Counted from the stretch's first letter, positions 27,471-37,583 are shown. The stretch: DNA of 64,000 bases from Bradyrhizobium sp. 4 (GCF_023100905.1 NZ_CP064686.1:1550001-1614000), one strand, 5' to 3'. The notes: generated by a model not told the origin, from the letters alone. Numbers and translations are program-made.

Positions 27471-27941
27471 ATGACCAAGAAGACCCAGTCCGGCGAAGGC
27501 GCCATGGTCGAATACGTCACCGCGATGATCGGCGGCCAGCTGTTCGGCCTGCCGATCTCCCGCGTCCAGGACGTGTTCATGCCCGAGCGCGTCACCCGCG
27601 TGCCGCTGTCCTCGCGCGAGATCGCGGGCGTGCTGAACCTGCGCGGCCGCATCGTCACCGTGGTCGACATGCGCGCCCGGCTCGGCCTGCCCAAGCCCGA
27701 GGACGGCAAGATCCCGATGGCGGTCGGCGTCGACCTGCGCGGTGAATCCTATGGCCTGTTGATCGACCAGATCGGCGAAGTGCTGCGGCTCGCCGAGGAC
27801 GGCATGGAAGAAAACCCCGTCAATCTCGACCCCCGCATGGCCAAGCTCGCCGGCGGTGTCCACCGTCTCGACGGCCAGCTCATGGTCGTCCTCGACGTCG
27901 ATCGCGTCCTCGAGCTCGCGCCCGAGATGATGGCGGCCTGA
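27471..27941 (+). CDS. cheW: Chemotaxis coupling protein CheW
   Basis: 156 residues, one CheW domain (FGLPISRVQDVFMPERVTRV, then EIAGVLNLRGRIVTVVDMR). It couples receptors to CheA at the inner membrane. AGGAGA lies 7 bases upstream of the ATG, 24 bp after cheA. Confidence 0.95.
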   Translation: MTKKTQSGEGAMVEYVTAMIGGQLFGLPISRVQDVFMPERVTRVPLSSREIAGVLNLRGRIVTVVDMRARLGLPKPEDGKIPMAVGVDLRGESYGLLIDQIGEVLRLAEDGMEENPVNLDPRMAKLAGGVHRLDGQLMVVLDVDRVLELAPEMMAA

Positions 27942-28014
27942 TACGCCGGCACATCCGCCGACGTATCTGCAATTGGAATTGCCCCCGCAAAAAGGGGAGG
28001 AAGCAGAGGTTCAC

Positions 28015-28380
<366 letters not shown>

Positions 28381-28453
28381 GACCGCCCCGGAGGCTGAAC
28401 GGCTCCTTCGGCGTTTGTTTTCAACTGACCGTTTCAGTCTGAGTTGGTGAGTA

Positions 28454-29656
28454 ATGAGTGTTGCGTTCGCAGGTAATTCGACCCCGGGCTCGTCGCGGGA
28501 AGCCGGACCGTTGCGGGTGATGGTCGTCGATGACTCCGTCGTCATCCGTGGTCTGATCTCGCGCTGGATCGGTGCCGAGCATGACATGGAGGTCGCGGCG
28601 TCGCTGCGTACCGGGCTCGAGGCGGTCAACCAGATCGAACGCATCAACCCCGACGTTGCCGTGCTCGATATCGAAATGCCCGAGCTCGACGGTATCTCCG
28701 CGCTGCCGCAACTGCTGGCGAAGAAGCGCGATCTCGTCATCATCATGGCCTCGACGCTGACCCGCCGTAACGCGGAGATCAGTTTCAAGGCGCTGTCGCT
28801 CGGCGCGGCCGACTATATCCCGAAGCCGGAATCGACGCGCGAGGCGTCGGCTGCGGACATCTTCCATCACGACCTGATCCAGAAAATCCGCCACCTCGGT
28901 GCACGGCTGCGCCGCAAGCCCGCGGTTGCGAGCCCGCCGCTTGCGCCCGCGGGCCCGGCTCCGGCTGCACGTGGACCGCTTGTCGCGCGGCCTGCCGCGT
29001 CCGCGGCGGCTCCGGCCCTGCATGCGCCGTCGTCGTCCTCGCCGCTGTCCACGCGTCCGTTCTCGACCCAGGCACCGAAGGTGCTGCTGATCGGCTCATC
29101 GACCGGCGGTCCTCAGGCGCTGATGGCGCTCGTCGCCGAGCTCGGTCCCGTGATCGACCGCGTCCCGGTGCTGATCACCCAGCACATGCCGCCCACCTTC
29201 ACCACCATTCTCGCGGAGCATCTGGCACGCACGAGCCGCAAGCCGGCAGCCGAAGCCGTCGACGGCGAGCCGGTGAAGCAGGGCCGCATCTATCTTGCGC
29301 CGGGCGGCAAGCACATGCGCGTCGTGCGTAGCGGCGGCGACGTGGCGATCGCGCTCGACGACGGTCCCGCCGTCAATTTCTGCAAGCCGGCGGTCGATCC
29401 GCTGTTCACTTCCGCCATCGACATCTGGCATGGCGCCATCCTCTCCGTGATCCTGACGGGCATGGGCTCGGACGGCATGCGCGGCGGCAAGGACATCGTC
29501 GCCGCCGGCGGCAGCGTGATCGCGCAGGACGAAGCCTCCAGCGTGGTCTGGGGCATGCCGGGCGCAGCGGCCAATGCCGGCATCTGCGCGGCGATCCTGC
29601 CGCTCAACCAGATCGGCGCCCGGGTCAATCGCCTGTTCGCGGGAGACCGCTCGTGA
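28454..29656 (+). CDS. cheB: Chemotaxis glutamate methylesterase CheB
   Basis: 400 residues: a receiver domain with Asp72 (VLDIEMPELDG), an Ala/Pro/Ser-rich linker (about 155-208) longer than usual, and a methylesterase domain with the Ser216 (GSSTGG), His244 (ITQHMPP) and Asp339 (TGMGSDG) triad. It removes methyl groups from, and deamidates, chemoreceptors after phosphorylation by CheA. It overlaps the cheR start. Confidence 0.94.
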   Translation: MSVAFAGNSTPGSSREAGPLRVMVVDDSVVIRGLISRWIGAEHDMEVAASLRTGLEAVNQIERINPDVAVLDIEMPELDGISALPQLLAKKRDLVIIMASTLTRRNAEISFKALSLGAADYIPKPESTREASAADIFHHDLIQKIRHLGARLRRKPAVASPPLAPAGPAPAARGPLVARPAASAAAPALHAPSSSSPLSTRPFSTQAPKVLLIGSSTGGPQALMALVAELGPVIDRVPVLITQHMPPTFTTILAEHLARTSRKPAAEAVDGEPVKQGRIYLAPGGKHMRVVRSGGDVAIALDDGPAVNFCKPAVDPLFTSAIDIWHGAILSVILTGMGSDGMRGGKDIVAAGGSVIAQDEASSVVWGMPGAAANAGICAAILPLNQIGARVNRLFAGDRS

Positions 29657-30525
29657 CGCCGGTTGACTACGAGTATCTGCGCAAATTCCTGAAAGAGCGG
29701 TCCGGCCTCGATCTCTCGCCTGACAAGCAGTATCTGGTCGAGAGCCGGCTGCTGCCGCTGGCCCGCAAGGCGAGCCTCGCCGGAATTCCCGATCTCGTGC
29801 TGAAGATCAGGAACGGCGACGGGCGGCTTGCGAGCGACGTGGTCGAGGCGATGACCACCAACGAGACCTTCTTCTACCGCGACAAGATCCCGTTCGATCA
29901 TTTGCGCGAAACGATCCTGCCGGGGCTGCTTCGGGCGCGCGCGGCGCGCAAGTCGCTGCGCATCTGGTCGGCGGCCTCGTCGACGGGACAAGAGCCCTAT
30001 TCGATCGCGATGTGCGTGAAGGAGATGGGCGCAGCCTTCGCCGGCTGGCGCATCGAGATCGTCGCCACCGATCTGTCGCAGGAGGTGCTGGAGAAATCCA
30101 AGGCCGGCGTCTACAGCCAGTTCGAGGTGCAGCGCGGCCTGCCGATCCAGCACCTGATGAAATACTTCACGCAAGCGGGGGAGGTCTGGCAGCTCAATGC
30201 CGACATCCGCGCGATGGTGCAGTTCCGCCAGCTCAATCTGTTGCAGGACTTCTCCCATCTCGGCACGTTCGACGTGATCTTCTGCCGCAATGTGCTGATC
30301 TATTTCGACCAGGACACCAAGGCCGTGATCTTCGAGCGCATGGCGAAGGTTTTGGAAGCCGACGGTACGCTGCTGTTGGGCGCCGCCGAATCCGTCGTCG
30401 GCATCACCGACGCGTTCCGCCCGATCGCCGAGCGTCGTGGTCTCTATCAGCTCAACCCGACGCGCTCCGGCCGCCCGATGGGCGGATTGATGCCGCCGTC
30501 GTTGAAGGTTGCAGCGGCGCGGTGA
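29653..30525 (+). CDS. cheR: Chemoreceptor methyltransferase CheR
   Basis: 290 residues with an N-terminal helical CheR_N domain (TTNETFFYRDKIPF) and an SAM-binding domain (RIWSAASSTGQEPYSIAM; VIFCRNVLIYFD). It methylates receptor glutamates in opposition to CheB. It starts with GTG inside the cheB stop (GTGA overlap), indicating translational coupling. Confidence 0.94.
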   Translation: MTPVDYEYLRKFLKERSGLDLSPDKQYLVESRLLPLARKASLAGIPDLVLKIRNGDGRLASDVVEAMTTNETFFYRDKIPFDHLRETILPGLLRARAARKSLRIWSAASSTGQEPYSIAMCVKEMGAAFAGWRIEIVATDLSQEVLEKSKAGVYSQFEVQRGLPIQHLMKYFTQAGEVWQLNADIRAMVQFRQLNLLQDFSHLGTFDVIFCRNVLIYFDQDTKAVIFERMAKVLEADGTLLLGAAESVVGITDAFRPIAERRGLYQLNPTRSGRPMGGLMPPSLKVAAAR

Positions 30526-30531
30526 GATGCG

Positions 30532-30565
30532 TTCTTCCCTTTCTCACAAGGGGAGAAGGGAAGAA
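30532..30565. terminator. Convergent hairpin between cheR and the GspS-like gene
   Basis: TTCTTCCCTTTCTC pairs with GAGAAGGGAAGAA around a short loop. Its position between two converging genes suggests a shared bidirectional terminator. Confidence 0.55.
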
Positions 30566-30573
30566 GAGGCACT

Positions 30574-31734
30574 TCACAAAATCGCATGGGGCAGAAACCG
30601 CGAGCCGTTGCCGGTGATCGGGCTCTCGTCCTCGCGGATCGATAGGCCGCAGGGTTCGTGATCGACCAGCCAGCTTCCCACCACCGGATAGAAGTCTGAG
30701 AAGTTCGGCAGCGGCGCGAGCGCCTGCCGCACGAATCCTTCGGCGCCGTAGGGGCCTGCCTGCTCGTCGAGCGGCATTCCGCCTGCTACCAGCGTGACAT
30801 TGGCGCCTTCGCGCGACAGCAGCGGCTTGCGCACATAGGAACTGCCGAGCTCGGCTGCCCGCGGATCGTCCTCGAAGAACGCCGGCAGCAGATTGGGATG
30901 GTTCGGAAACATCTCCCAGAGCAGCGGCAGGATGCCCTTGTTGGAGAGCACCGCCTTCCACGGCGGTTCGATCCAGCGTGTCGATGCGTCCTTGAGCTTT
31001 GCGCCGAAGCTGTCGTGGAACATCCATTCCCAGGGATAGAGCTTGAAGGCGAGCCCGATATCGCGGTCGTCGAGATCGACGAAGCCGCCGGCGTCATTGC
31101 GCCAGCCGATCGCCTCGATGTCGAGCAGCGTGGTCGCCAGTCCGGCCTGGCGCGCTGTGTCTTCGAGATAAGCGAGCGTGCCGGCGTCCTCCTCATTGCC
31201 CGTGGTGCCGGTGAGATGGACATGGCGGCTAGCTGCAATCTGCTTCCAGGCTTCGATCAGTCGTTCGTGGATGGAGTTGAACTGGTCGGCCCGCGACGGG
31301 ATGATGCGCCGTTCGATCGCTTGTTCGAGCCAGGTCCATTGAAACACCGCGGCTTCGAAAATCGAGGTCGGCGTGTCCGCGTTGTATTCGAGCAGCTTTG
31401 CCGGTCCCTTGCCGTCGAATTTCAGATCGAGCCGGCCATAGAGGCTGCGGTCGTCTCGTGCCCAGCTCTCGGCGATCAAGCTCCAGAACGCGTCCGGTAT
31501 CTTCAAGCGCTGCAGATGGCGCTCGTCGCCGATGACCCGGCCGGCGAGCTCCAGGCACATCGCGTCGATCTCGCCGGTCGGCGTCTCGATGCCACGCTCG
31601 ATCTCGTCGAGCGTGAAGGCGTAGTAGGCGCGCTCGTCCCAATAGCGCTCGCCGTCGATGGTGTGGAAGGCGAAGCCGCATTGTTCGGCGGTCTGTCGCC
31701 AGTCGTCGCGCTCGGGGCAGACGATGCGTTGCAT
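30574..31734 (-). CDS. Glutathionylspermidine synthase-like ATP-grasp protein (YgiC/YjfC family)
   Basis: 386 residues resembling the synthetase domain of glutathionylspermidine synthase: LYGRLDLKFDGKGPAKLLEY and NADTPTSIFEAAVFQWTWLE near the start, LLPAFFEDDPRA and SSYVRKPLLSREGANVTLV in the ATP-grasp core, and a C-terminal LVDHEPCGLSIREDESPITG. The amidase domain of the bifunctional enzyme is absent, as in E. coli YgiC and YjfC, and the true substrate of such proteins is not settled. Start 31734 lies 3 bp after the upstream DUF1190-like gene. Confidence 0.85.
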   Translation of the reverse strand: MQRIVCPERDDWRQTAEQCGFAFHTIDGERYWDERAYYAFTLDEIERGIETPTGEIDAMCLELAGRVIGDERHLQRLKIPDAFWSLIAESWARDDRSLYGRLDLKFDGKGPAKLLEYNADTPTSIFEAAVFQWTWLEQAIERRIIPSRADQFNSIHERLIEAWKQIAASRHVHLTGTTGNEEDAGTLAYLEDTARQAGLATTLLDIEAIGWRNDAGGFVDLDDRDIGLAFKLYPWEWMFHDSFGAKLKDASTRWIEPPWKAVLSNKGILPLLWEMFPNHPNLLPAFFEDDPRAAELGSSYVRKPLLSREGANVTLVAGGMPLDEQAGPYGAEGFVRQALAPLPNFSDFYPVVGSWLVDHEPCGLSIREDESPITGNGSRFLPHAIL

Positions 31735-31737
31735 GGG

Positions 31738-32160
31738 TCAGCCGCCGCCAGAGAAGCCATGGCCAAACGAGCCGAAGCCACCGCGGCTCACGCCGCCGGA
31801 GCCTGAATCGGATGACGTTCCGGACGAGGAATGGCTCGAGGAGTCGCTGCTGAAGAAACTCGATCGCGACGACCAGCGCGAGCTGCCGCCGCCGCCCGAC
31901 GAGCTGCTTCTGCTGCTGCAGGCGGTGCTCGCCTGCACCGGCGCGGCTCCGGGGACCGTGGCGCCGGGGACTATCGCCCCGGTAGCGGAGGGCTCGCAAT
32001 TGTGCCGCGGCATCAGCGTGTAGGCGGTGGTGCCGACCGCAATCGTGCCCATCACCAGCAGCGCGACACGGCCGGAGCGCTTCACCGGCTGTTGTGCAGG
32101 CGGCGGTCCTGCCGCCGGCCGGCGCCTGCCGAACTCCTTTTTGGAGGGCTTGTCGGCCAT
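31738..32160 (-). CDS. DUF1190-like (YgiB/YjfM) membrane-anchored Ser/Gly-rich protein
   Basis: 140 residues. A basic N-terminus precedes one transmembrane segment (about 30-48). After it comes a Cys-containing segment (HNCEPSATG), then an extreme Ser/Gly-rich tail (about 80-140) ending GGFGSFGHGFSGGG. Position between a DUF350 gene and a GspS-like gene mirrors E. coli yjfL-yjfM-yjfC, so a YjfM/YgiB role is inferred. Sequence alone gives only a weak match. Confidence 0.65.
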   Translation of the reverse strand: MADKPSKKEFGRRRPAAGPPPAQQPVKRSGRVALLVMGTIAVGTTAYTLMPRHNCEPSATGAIVPGATVPGAAPVQASTACSSRSSSSGGGGSSRWSSRSSFFSSDSSSHSSSGTSSDSGSGGVSRGGFGSFGHGFSGGG

Positions 32161-32161
32161 G

Positions 32162-32566
32162 TCAGTAGATCATGCAGGCGGCGTTGAGCAGGCCCGCAGC
32201 AAGCGAGGACAGCCCGAGCCAGATCGCGGGCGCGAGCTCGCCGGCCGCGATCCGCGCCGGCAGATTCGGCACCGGCACCCTCACCAGAAAGAGCACGATG
32301 ATCTGCACGATCAGCGCGATGAGCGCCCAGATCAGGCAATCCAGCACATTGGCCGAATGCGCGATGGCGCTGACCAGCGGCGCCACGAAGCCGAGCAGGC
32401 TGAGGCCGAGTGCGATCGCCGCGGCCGGCTCGTTGTCCCGGATCAGCTGGAATTCGTTATACGGAGTGATGCGGGTGTAGACGAACAGATACGTCACGAT
32501 CGTGATCAGCCCGGTGCAGAAATAGACCAGGAAGGCGGGCAGGCCGGCGAGTGATTGCAGGATCAT
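32162..32566 (-). CDS. DUF350 (YjfL-like) integral membrane protein
   Basis: 134 residues from ATG 32566 (GGGGGA upstream), with four hydrophobic segments at about 7-27, 45-67, 75-97 and 108-130 and the DUF350 features YTRITPYNEFQLIRDNEPAA and ALIVQIIVLFLVRV. First gene of a tight three-gene operon: its stop and the next start are 1 bp apart. Members of this family accompany GspS-like enzymes, but their function is not established. Confidence 0.8.
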   Translation of the reverse strand: MILQSLAGLPAFLVYFCTGLITIVTYLFVYTRITPYNEFQLIRDNEPAAAIALGLSLLGFVAPLVSAIAHSANVLDCLIWALIALIVQIIVLFLVRVPVPNLPARIAAGELAPAIWLGLSSLAAGLLNAACMIY

Positions 32567-32654
32567 CGTTCCCCCATCGTGCAGCGACCATTCGTCGGCG
32601 GGGGAAGGATAGCGGTTCAAGGGCGGCAGGACGACGAGGCCGCGTTCGCGTCCC

Positions 32655-32686
32655 CAAAAAACAAAACCCCGCCATTCGCGGCGGGG
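32655..32686 (-). terminator. ctrA terminator
   Basis: On the minus strand CCCCGCC pairs with GGCGGGG around GCGAAT and is followed by TTTTGTTTTTT. Classic rho-independent terminator 50 bp after the ctrA stop. Confidence 0.88.
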
Positions 32687-32736
32687 TCCAGGCTGGGAGG
32701 AGCAAGCCCCGAAGGGCTCGCGGGTAAACCCCAGGA

Positions 32737-33438
<702 letters not shown>

Positions 33439-33853
33439 GCCAGTTCCCCATAGTCGCCGCTCCTGGGCGTCAGGTCGGCCGCATTCGCGGCACACAACAA
33501 AACGCCTTTGAACAACTGATTCGGATCCTGACAACAGATGGTTAACAAATTCTGATTCTGGAACGCAAGCCCTGTAGATGCAATTTTCGTCGAATCGCCC
33601 TAAGGTCTTGTGTGCGAAGCAGCTTTCGTTATCCGGTTGCGTTCAAGTTCCACTTTAAGAGACGGGCCTAACCGACTCCCGCGACTCAGCCTTCTTCTGA
33701 AGGGGAGCCACGCTCAGTCACAAAGACAGTGACGCAATGATTAACGATGCGGGTAAACACGAAGTTAAGCGCCGTTCAGAAATATGGCGAAACTTAAGGT
33801 TTTCGCCACGAAGCCCCGGATTATGAAGGCGATCACCTCATGAAGGCCCTCTA
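33439..33853. other. Divergent ctrA-fliI intergenic region
   Basis: 415 bp without a gene. It contains a CtrA-like site before fliI (33754-33768), a GGTTAAC motif at 33540 on the ctrA side, and three short ATGAAGG repeats at 33823, 33839 and 33854; only the last opens the fliI frame with family length. Confidence 0.5.
33754..33768 (+). promoter_or_regulatory. CtrA-box-like site upstream of fliI
   Basis: TAAACACGAAGTTAA is TAAA-N7-TTAA, one base from the CtrA consensus, about 86 bp before fliI. fliI is a CtrA-dependent flagellar gene in related bacteria, so the site is plausible. Inference only. Confidence 0.45.
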
Positions 33854-35179
33854 ATGAAGGCTCTTGCCGAACAGATCGGCGATATTGACGGCATCAATAT
33901 TTATGGCCGTGTCGTCGGCGTGCGCGGCCTGATGGTCGAGGTGGCCGGACCGATCCACGCGATGTCGGTCGGCGCGCGGCTCGTGATCGAGACCGGCGGC
34001 AACCGTTCCATCCCCTGCGAGGTGATCGGCTTCTCCGGCAACAACGCCGTCGTGATGCCGTTCGCCGGCCTCGACGGCGTGCGGCGCGGCTGCAAGGCCG
34101 TCATCGCCAATGCCGCAAATCAGGTGCGGCCTTGCGCGGCCTGGCTTGGCCGCGTCGTCAATGCGCTGGGTGAGCCGATCGACGGCAAGGGGCCGCTGCC
34201 GCAGGGCCCGGCGCCGATGCCGTACCGCAATTCGCCGCCGCCGGCGCACTCGCGCAAGCGCGTCGGCGCGCCGCTCGATCTCGGCGTGCGCGCGATGAAC
34301 ACCTTCCTGACCTGCTGCCGCGGCCAGCGCATGGGCATCTTCGCAGGCTCCGGCGTCGGCAAGTCGGTGCTGCTGTCGATGCTTGCGCGCAACGTCGATG
34401 CCGCCGTCAGCGTCATCGGGCTGATCGGCGAACGCGGCCGCGAGGTGCAGGAATTCTTGCAGGACGACCTCGGCGAGGAGGGCCTCGCGCGTTCCGTGGT
34501 CGTGGTCGCGACCTCCGACGAGCCGGCGCTGATGCGCCGCCAGGCCGCGTATCTGACGCTCGCGGTCGCCGAATATTTTCGCGACGAAGAGCAGGACGTC
34601 CTTTGCCTGATGGATTCGGTGACGCGCTTTGCCATGGCCCAGCGCGAGATCGGCCTGTCCGCAGGCGAGCCGCCGACCGCCAAGGGTTACACGCCGACCG
34701 TGTTCACCGAGCTGCCGAAGCTTCTGGAGCGCGCCGGCCCGGGCTTGGGCGAGGGCGCCATCACCGCGATCTTCACGGTGCTGGTCGATGGCGACGACCA
34801 TAACGAGCCGATCGCGGATGCCGTCCGCGGCATCCTTGACGGCCACATCGTGATGCAGCGCTCGATCGCCGAGCGCGGCCGCTACCCCGCCATCAACATC
34901 CTCAAATCCGTCTCCCGCACCATGCCGAAATCGGCCGACCCGCAGTTCTGGCCGACCATCCAGAAGGCGCGGGCGGTGATGGCGACCTATGCCGACATGG
35001 AGGAATTGATCCGTCTGGGCGCCTACCGCGCCGGCTCCAGCCCCGAGGTCGACGAGGCGATCCGCCTGCACGAGCCGCTGGAGGCCTTCCTGCGCCAGCG
35101 CAAGGATGAAAATGCATCGCTGGCGGACGGCTACCGCCAGTTGGCGCAAATCCTCGGCAATTTGGAAACGGAACGCTAA
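33854..35179 (+). CDS. fliI: Flagellar export ATPase FliI
   Basis: 441 residues. F1-beta-like ATPase that powers the flagellar type III export apparatus. Walker A is GSGVGKS (165-171), with GLIGERGREVQEFL, LCLMDSVTRFAMAQREIGLS and a C-terminal helical domain. Length and motifs distinguish it from the T3SS homologue RhcN. It is followed by fliJ, its stalk partner. Confidence 0.95.
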   Translation: MKALAEQIGDIDGINIYGRVVGVRGLMVEVAGPIHAMSVGARLVIETGGNRSIPCEVIGFSGNNAVVMPFAGLDGVRRGCKAVIANAANQVRPCAAWLGRVVNALGEPIDGKGPLPQGPAPMPYRNSPPPAHSRKRVGAPLDLGVRAMNTFLTCCRGQRMGIFAGSGVGKSVLLSMLARNVDAAVSVIGLIGERGREVQEFLQDDLGEEGLARSVVVVATSDEPALMRRQAAYLTLAVAEYFRDEEQDVLCLMDSVTRFAMAQREIGLSAGEPPTAKGYTPTVFTELPKLLERAGPGLGEGAITAIFTVLVDGDDHNEPIADAVRGILDGHIVMQRSIAERGRYPAINILKSVSRTMPKSADPQFWPTIQKARAVMATYADMEELIRLGAYRAGSSPEVDEAIRLHEPLEAFLRQRKDENASLADGYRQLAQILGNLETER

Positions 35180-35312
35180 CTTTGTCCCGTCATCATCCCA
35201 TCCCACAGAGTAGCAGAGCCGGTCTTGGCCCCCGTCGGGCCTGTGGGGAGACCGGTGTTGTCCCAATGTGTGTGTTTCTTGCAGCCAAGGGACTTCTGGG
35301 GAGTACGAGTCG

Positions 35313-35732
35313 ATGAAGTCACGTGATACCCTCATCCGCCTGAAGAAGTTTCAGGTCGACGAGAAGCGCCGCCGGGTCAGCCAGATCGAGACCATGATCG
35401 CCGACTTCCAGCGGATGTCGACCGATCTTGAACGCGAGATCTCGACCGAGCAGGAGCGCGCCGGGATCAACGATCCCTCGCACTTCGCCTATCCGACCTA
35501 TGCCAAGGCTGCCATCCAGCGTCGCGAGAACCTGACCCGCTCGGCCGACGAGCTGAAGGGCCAGCTCGACGAAGCCAAGGCTGCACTGGCCGAAGCCTTC
35601 GAGGAGCTGAAGAAGGTCGAGCTCCTCGACGAGCGCGATCAAGCCCGCGAACGCGCCGAGGAAAACGCCCGCGAGCAGGCCGATCTCGACAGCATCGGCC
35701 TGATGCGTGCCCGCATGGGCGCCGTCGCCTGA
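35313..35732 (+). CDS. fliJ: Flagellar export chaperone FliJ
   Basis: 139 residues, almost entirely coiled coil, starting MKSRDTLIRLKKFQVDEKRR, typical of alphaproteobacterial FliJ. It interacts with FliI at the export gate. ATG 35313 was chosen as the frame's upstream extension (to 35268) lacks family similarity. Confidence 0.88.
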   Translation: MKSRDTLIRLKKFQVDEKRRRVSQIETMIADFQRMSTDLEREISTEQERAGINDPSHFAYPTYAKAAIQRRENLTRSADELKGQLDEAKAALAEAFEELKKVELLDERDQARERAEENAREQADLDSIGLMRARMGAVA

Positions 35733-35764
35733 GACGCTAGCCGCCAGACCTGCGAGAATTTGCA

Positions 35765-35795
35765 GAACCCGGACCCCATGGGTCCGGGTTTTTGC
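35765..35795 (+). terminator. fliIJ terminator
   Basis: AACCCGGACCC pairs with GGGTCCGGGTT around CAT, followed by TTT. Strong hairpin 33 bp after fliJ. Confidence 0.88.
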
Positions 35796-35911
35796 ATGTG
35801 CTGTCCACAGTGTGCCGCCGCGCCCCCTTGGTGGTCGGCTTTGTCGCGCGCTATGGTGGCGGAGTGCCAGCGCCTGCGCGGAACGCGACGGGCTGCGCAT
35901 TGGGGGGCTGA

Positions 35912-36457
35912 ATGCTGACGCCAGCAGAGCTGGTCGGGCTGATTGGGGCGGTGGCGCAGGGCGATCAGGCCGCGTTCGAGCGCCTCTACGTCGCCACGCG
36001 CGCGAAACTCTATGGCGTCGTGCTCCGTATCTTGCGCCGACAGGATCTCGCAGAGGAGGTCATTCAGGAGACCTACGTCAAGATCTGGAACAGCGCCGGC
36101 CAGTTCAATCCCGCTCTCGCGTCGCCGATCACTTGGATGGCGTCGATCGCGCGCAACCGCGCCATCGACATCGTGCGCAAGAAGACGGAAGTCTCCATCG
36201 AGGAAGAGCCGCAGGCGATGGAAGTCGCAAGCGACAGCCCCGATCCGCTGGCGCGGCGGGAGATGACTGAGGAATTGAGACGGCTGCTCGAATGTATCGG
36301 CCGGCTCGAGCCGGACCGTCAGAGGCTCGTGCTTCTCGCCTATTACAACGGCTGGAGCCGCGAGCAACTGGCGGAGAAATTCGCGGCGCCCGTCAACACG
36401 GTGAAGACGTGGCTTCGGCGCAGCATGTTGGATATTCGCGAATGTCTCGGGCTATGA
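35912..36457 (+). CDS. ECF RNA polymerase sigma factor (SigK-like)
   Basis: 181 residues with region 2 (LAEEVIQETYVKIWNSAGQF; ITWMASIARNRAIDIVRKK) and region 4 (YNGWSREQLAEKFAAPVNTV followed by KTWLRRS). The following gene is a membrane anti-sigma factor of the RskA type, so this sigma is probably held inactive at the membrane and released by a stress signal. GGGGGG lies 4 bases before the ATG. Confidence 0.9.
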   Translation: MLTPAELVGLIGAVAQGDQAAFERLYVATRAKLYGVVLRILRRQDLAEEVIQETYVKIWNSAGQFNPALASPITWMASIARNRAIDIVRKKTEVSIEEEPQAMEVASDSPDPLARREMTEELRRLLECIGRLEPDRQRLVLLAYYNGWSREQLAEKFAAPVNTVKTWLRRSMLDIRECLGL

Positions 36458-36524
36458 GGGCTTGGACCATGAAGGCTTGGGCTATGAGAGCTCGTACGGT
36501 GAGGGTGGGTCTGGACCGCAAGTG

Positions 36525-37583
36525 ATGGCCTATACGGAGGACCATATCGCGCTCGCCGCGGAATATGCGCTCGGCACGCTCGACGCCGGCGAGCGCGCGC
36601 AGGTCGAGACCATGATGGCGGTGGACAAGGCGTTCGCCGATCTGGTGCAGGCGTGGGCATTCCGCCTCGGCGTCCTCAACCAGATGGTCGGCTCGATCGA
36701 GCCGCGTCCGATCGTGTGGGAGAACATCAGTTCCGAGCTCGCGCGGACCGGCTTTGCGCAGGATCCGCCAGCGCTGCCGGACGCAGCACCGCCGCCACCC
36801 GTGCCGGAGTTTTCCTCGCCCGACACCATGCCTCCGCAGGTGCCGTCGGAGACTATGCAGCAACCGCCGCCGCAGCCTCCCGAAGTGAAGCAGCCCGCCG
36901 CGGCGCGACTTGAGTCCGATGCGATACCCGACGTCGTGCCGATCTTCATGCCGCAGGTCCACGCGCCGAACCCGGATGTCGTGCGTGCGCCACCGCCGCC
37001 GGTTGCCGACAACAGCAACGTGATCCGGCTCGAGGGCCGCGTGAAGCGCTGGCGCACCATCGCATCCGCCGTCGGCGCGCTCGCGGCCGCGCTGCTCGTG
37101 ACGCTGTCGCTTCAGATCTTCCTGCCCGACGCGCTGCCGGGCGGCTTGCGACCGCCAGCGCGCATCCAGACGGTCGAGGTGAAGACACCGGCGCCGCTCC
37201 CGGTATCGTCGCAATATGTCGCGCTGTTGCAGGGCCAGGGCGGAGGTCCCGCCTTCATCCTCACCATCGACGGTGCGACCAAGAACTTTACGGTGCGCAA
37301 GGTCGGCGCGACACCGGAGCCCGGCAAGAGCTTCGAGCTCTGGCTGATCTCCGACAAGCTGCCGCGTCCGCGCTCGCTCGGCGTGATCGGCGCCGGCGAT
37401 TTCACCGCACGGCCGGTGCTCGGTTCGTACGATGCCGACGTCGTCAACGGTGCGACCTACGCCGTCACCGTCGAGCAGGCGGGCGGTTCGCCGAACGGCC
37501 AGCCGACCTCGGCGCCGGTGTTTTCCGGCAAGCTGATCGAGACCGTGCCGCCGTCACAGCCGCAGGCGCCCGCCAAGAAGTAA
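36525..37583 (+). CDS. RskA-type transmembrane anti-sigma factor
   Basis: 352 residues. The N-terminal anti-sigma segment (1-75, IALAAEYALGTLDAGERAQVE) is followed by a long Pro-rich linker (80-165), one transmembrane helix (about 178-200) and a periplasmic RskA domain (about 215-345, GKSFELWLISDKLPRPRSLG). ATG 36525 is preferred to the upstream TTG at 36462. The cytoplasmic linker of about 85 residues with repeated Pro is longer than usual. Co-transcribed with the ECF sigma gene. Confidence 0.87.
   Translation: MAYTEDHIALAAEYALGTLDAGERAQVETMMAVDKAFADLVQAWAFRLGVLNQMVGSIEPRPIVWENISSELARTGFAQDPPALPDAAPPPPVPEFSSPDTMPPQVPSETMQQPPPQPPEVKQPAAARLESDAIPDVVPIFMPQVHAPNPDVVRAPPPPVADNSNVIRLEGRVKRWRTIASAVGALAAALLVTLSLQIFLPDALPGGLRPPARIQTVEVKTPAPLPVSSQYVALLQGQGGGPAFILTIDGATKNFTVRKVGATPEPGKSFELWLISDKLPRPRSLGVIGAGDFTARPVLGSYDADVVNGATYAVTVEQAGGSPNGQPTSAPVFSGKLIETVPPSQPQAPAKK

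Noticed and set aside
36425..36500. Short repeats ATGAGGGCTTGG / ATGAAGGCTTGG between sigma and anti-sigma genes
   Set aside because: Too short and too few to support a regulatory role; probably local slippage at the gene junction.
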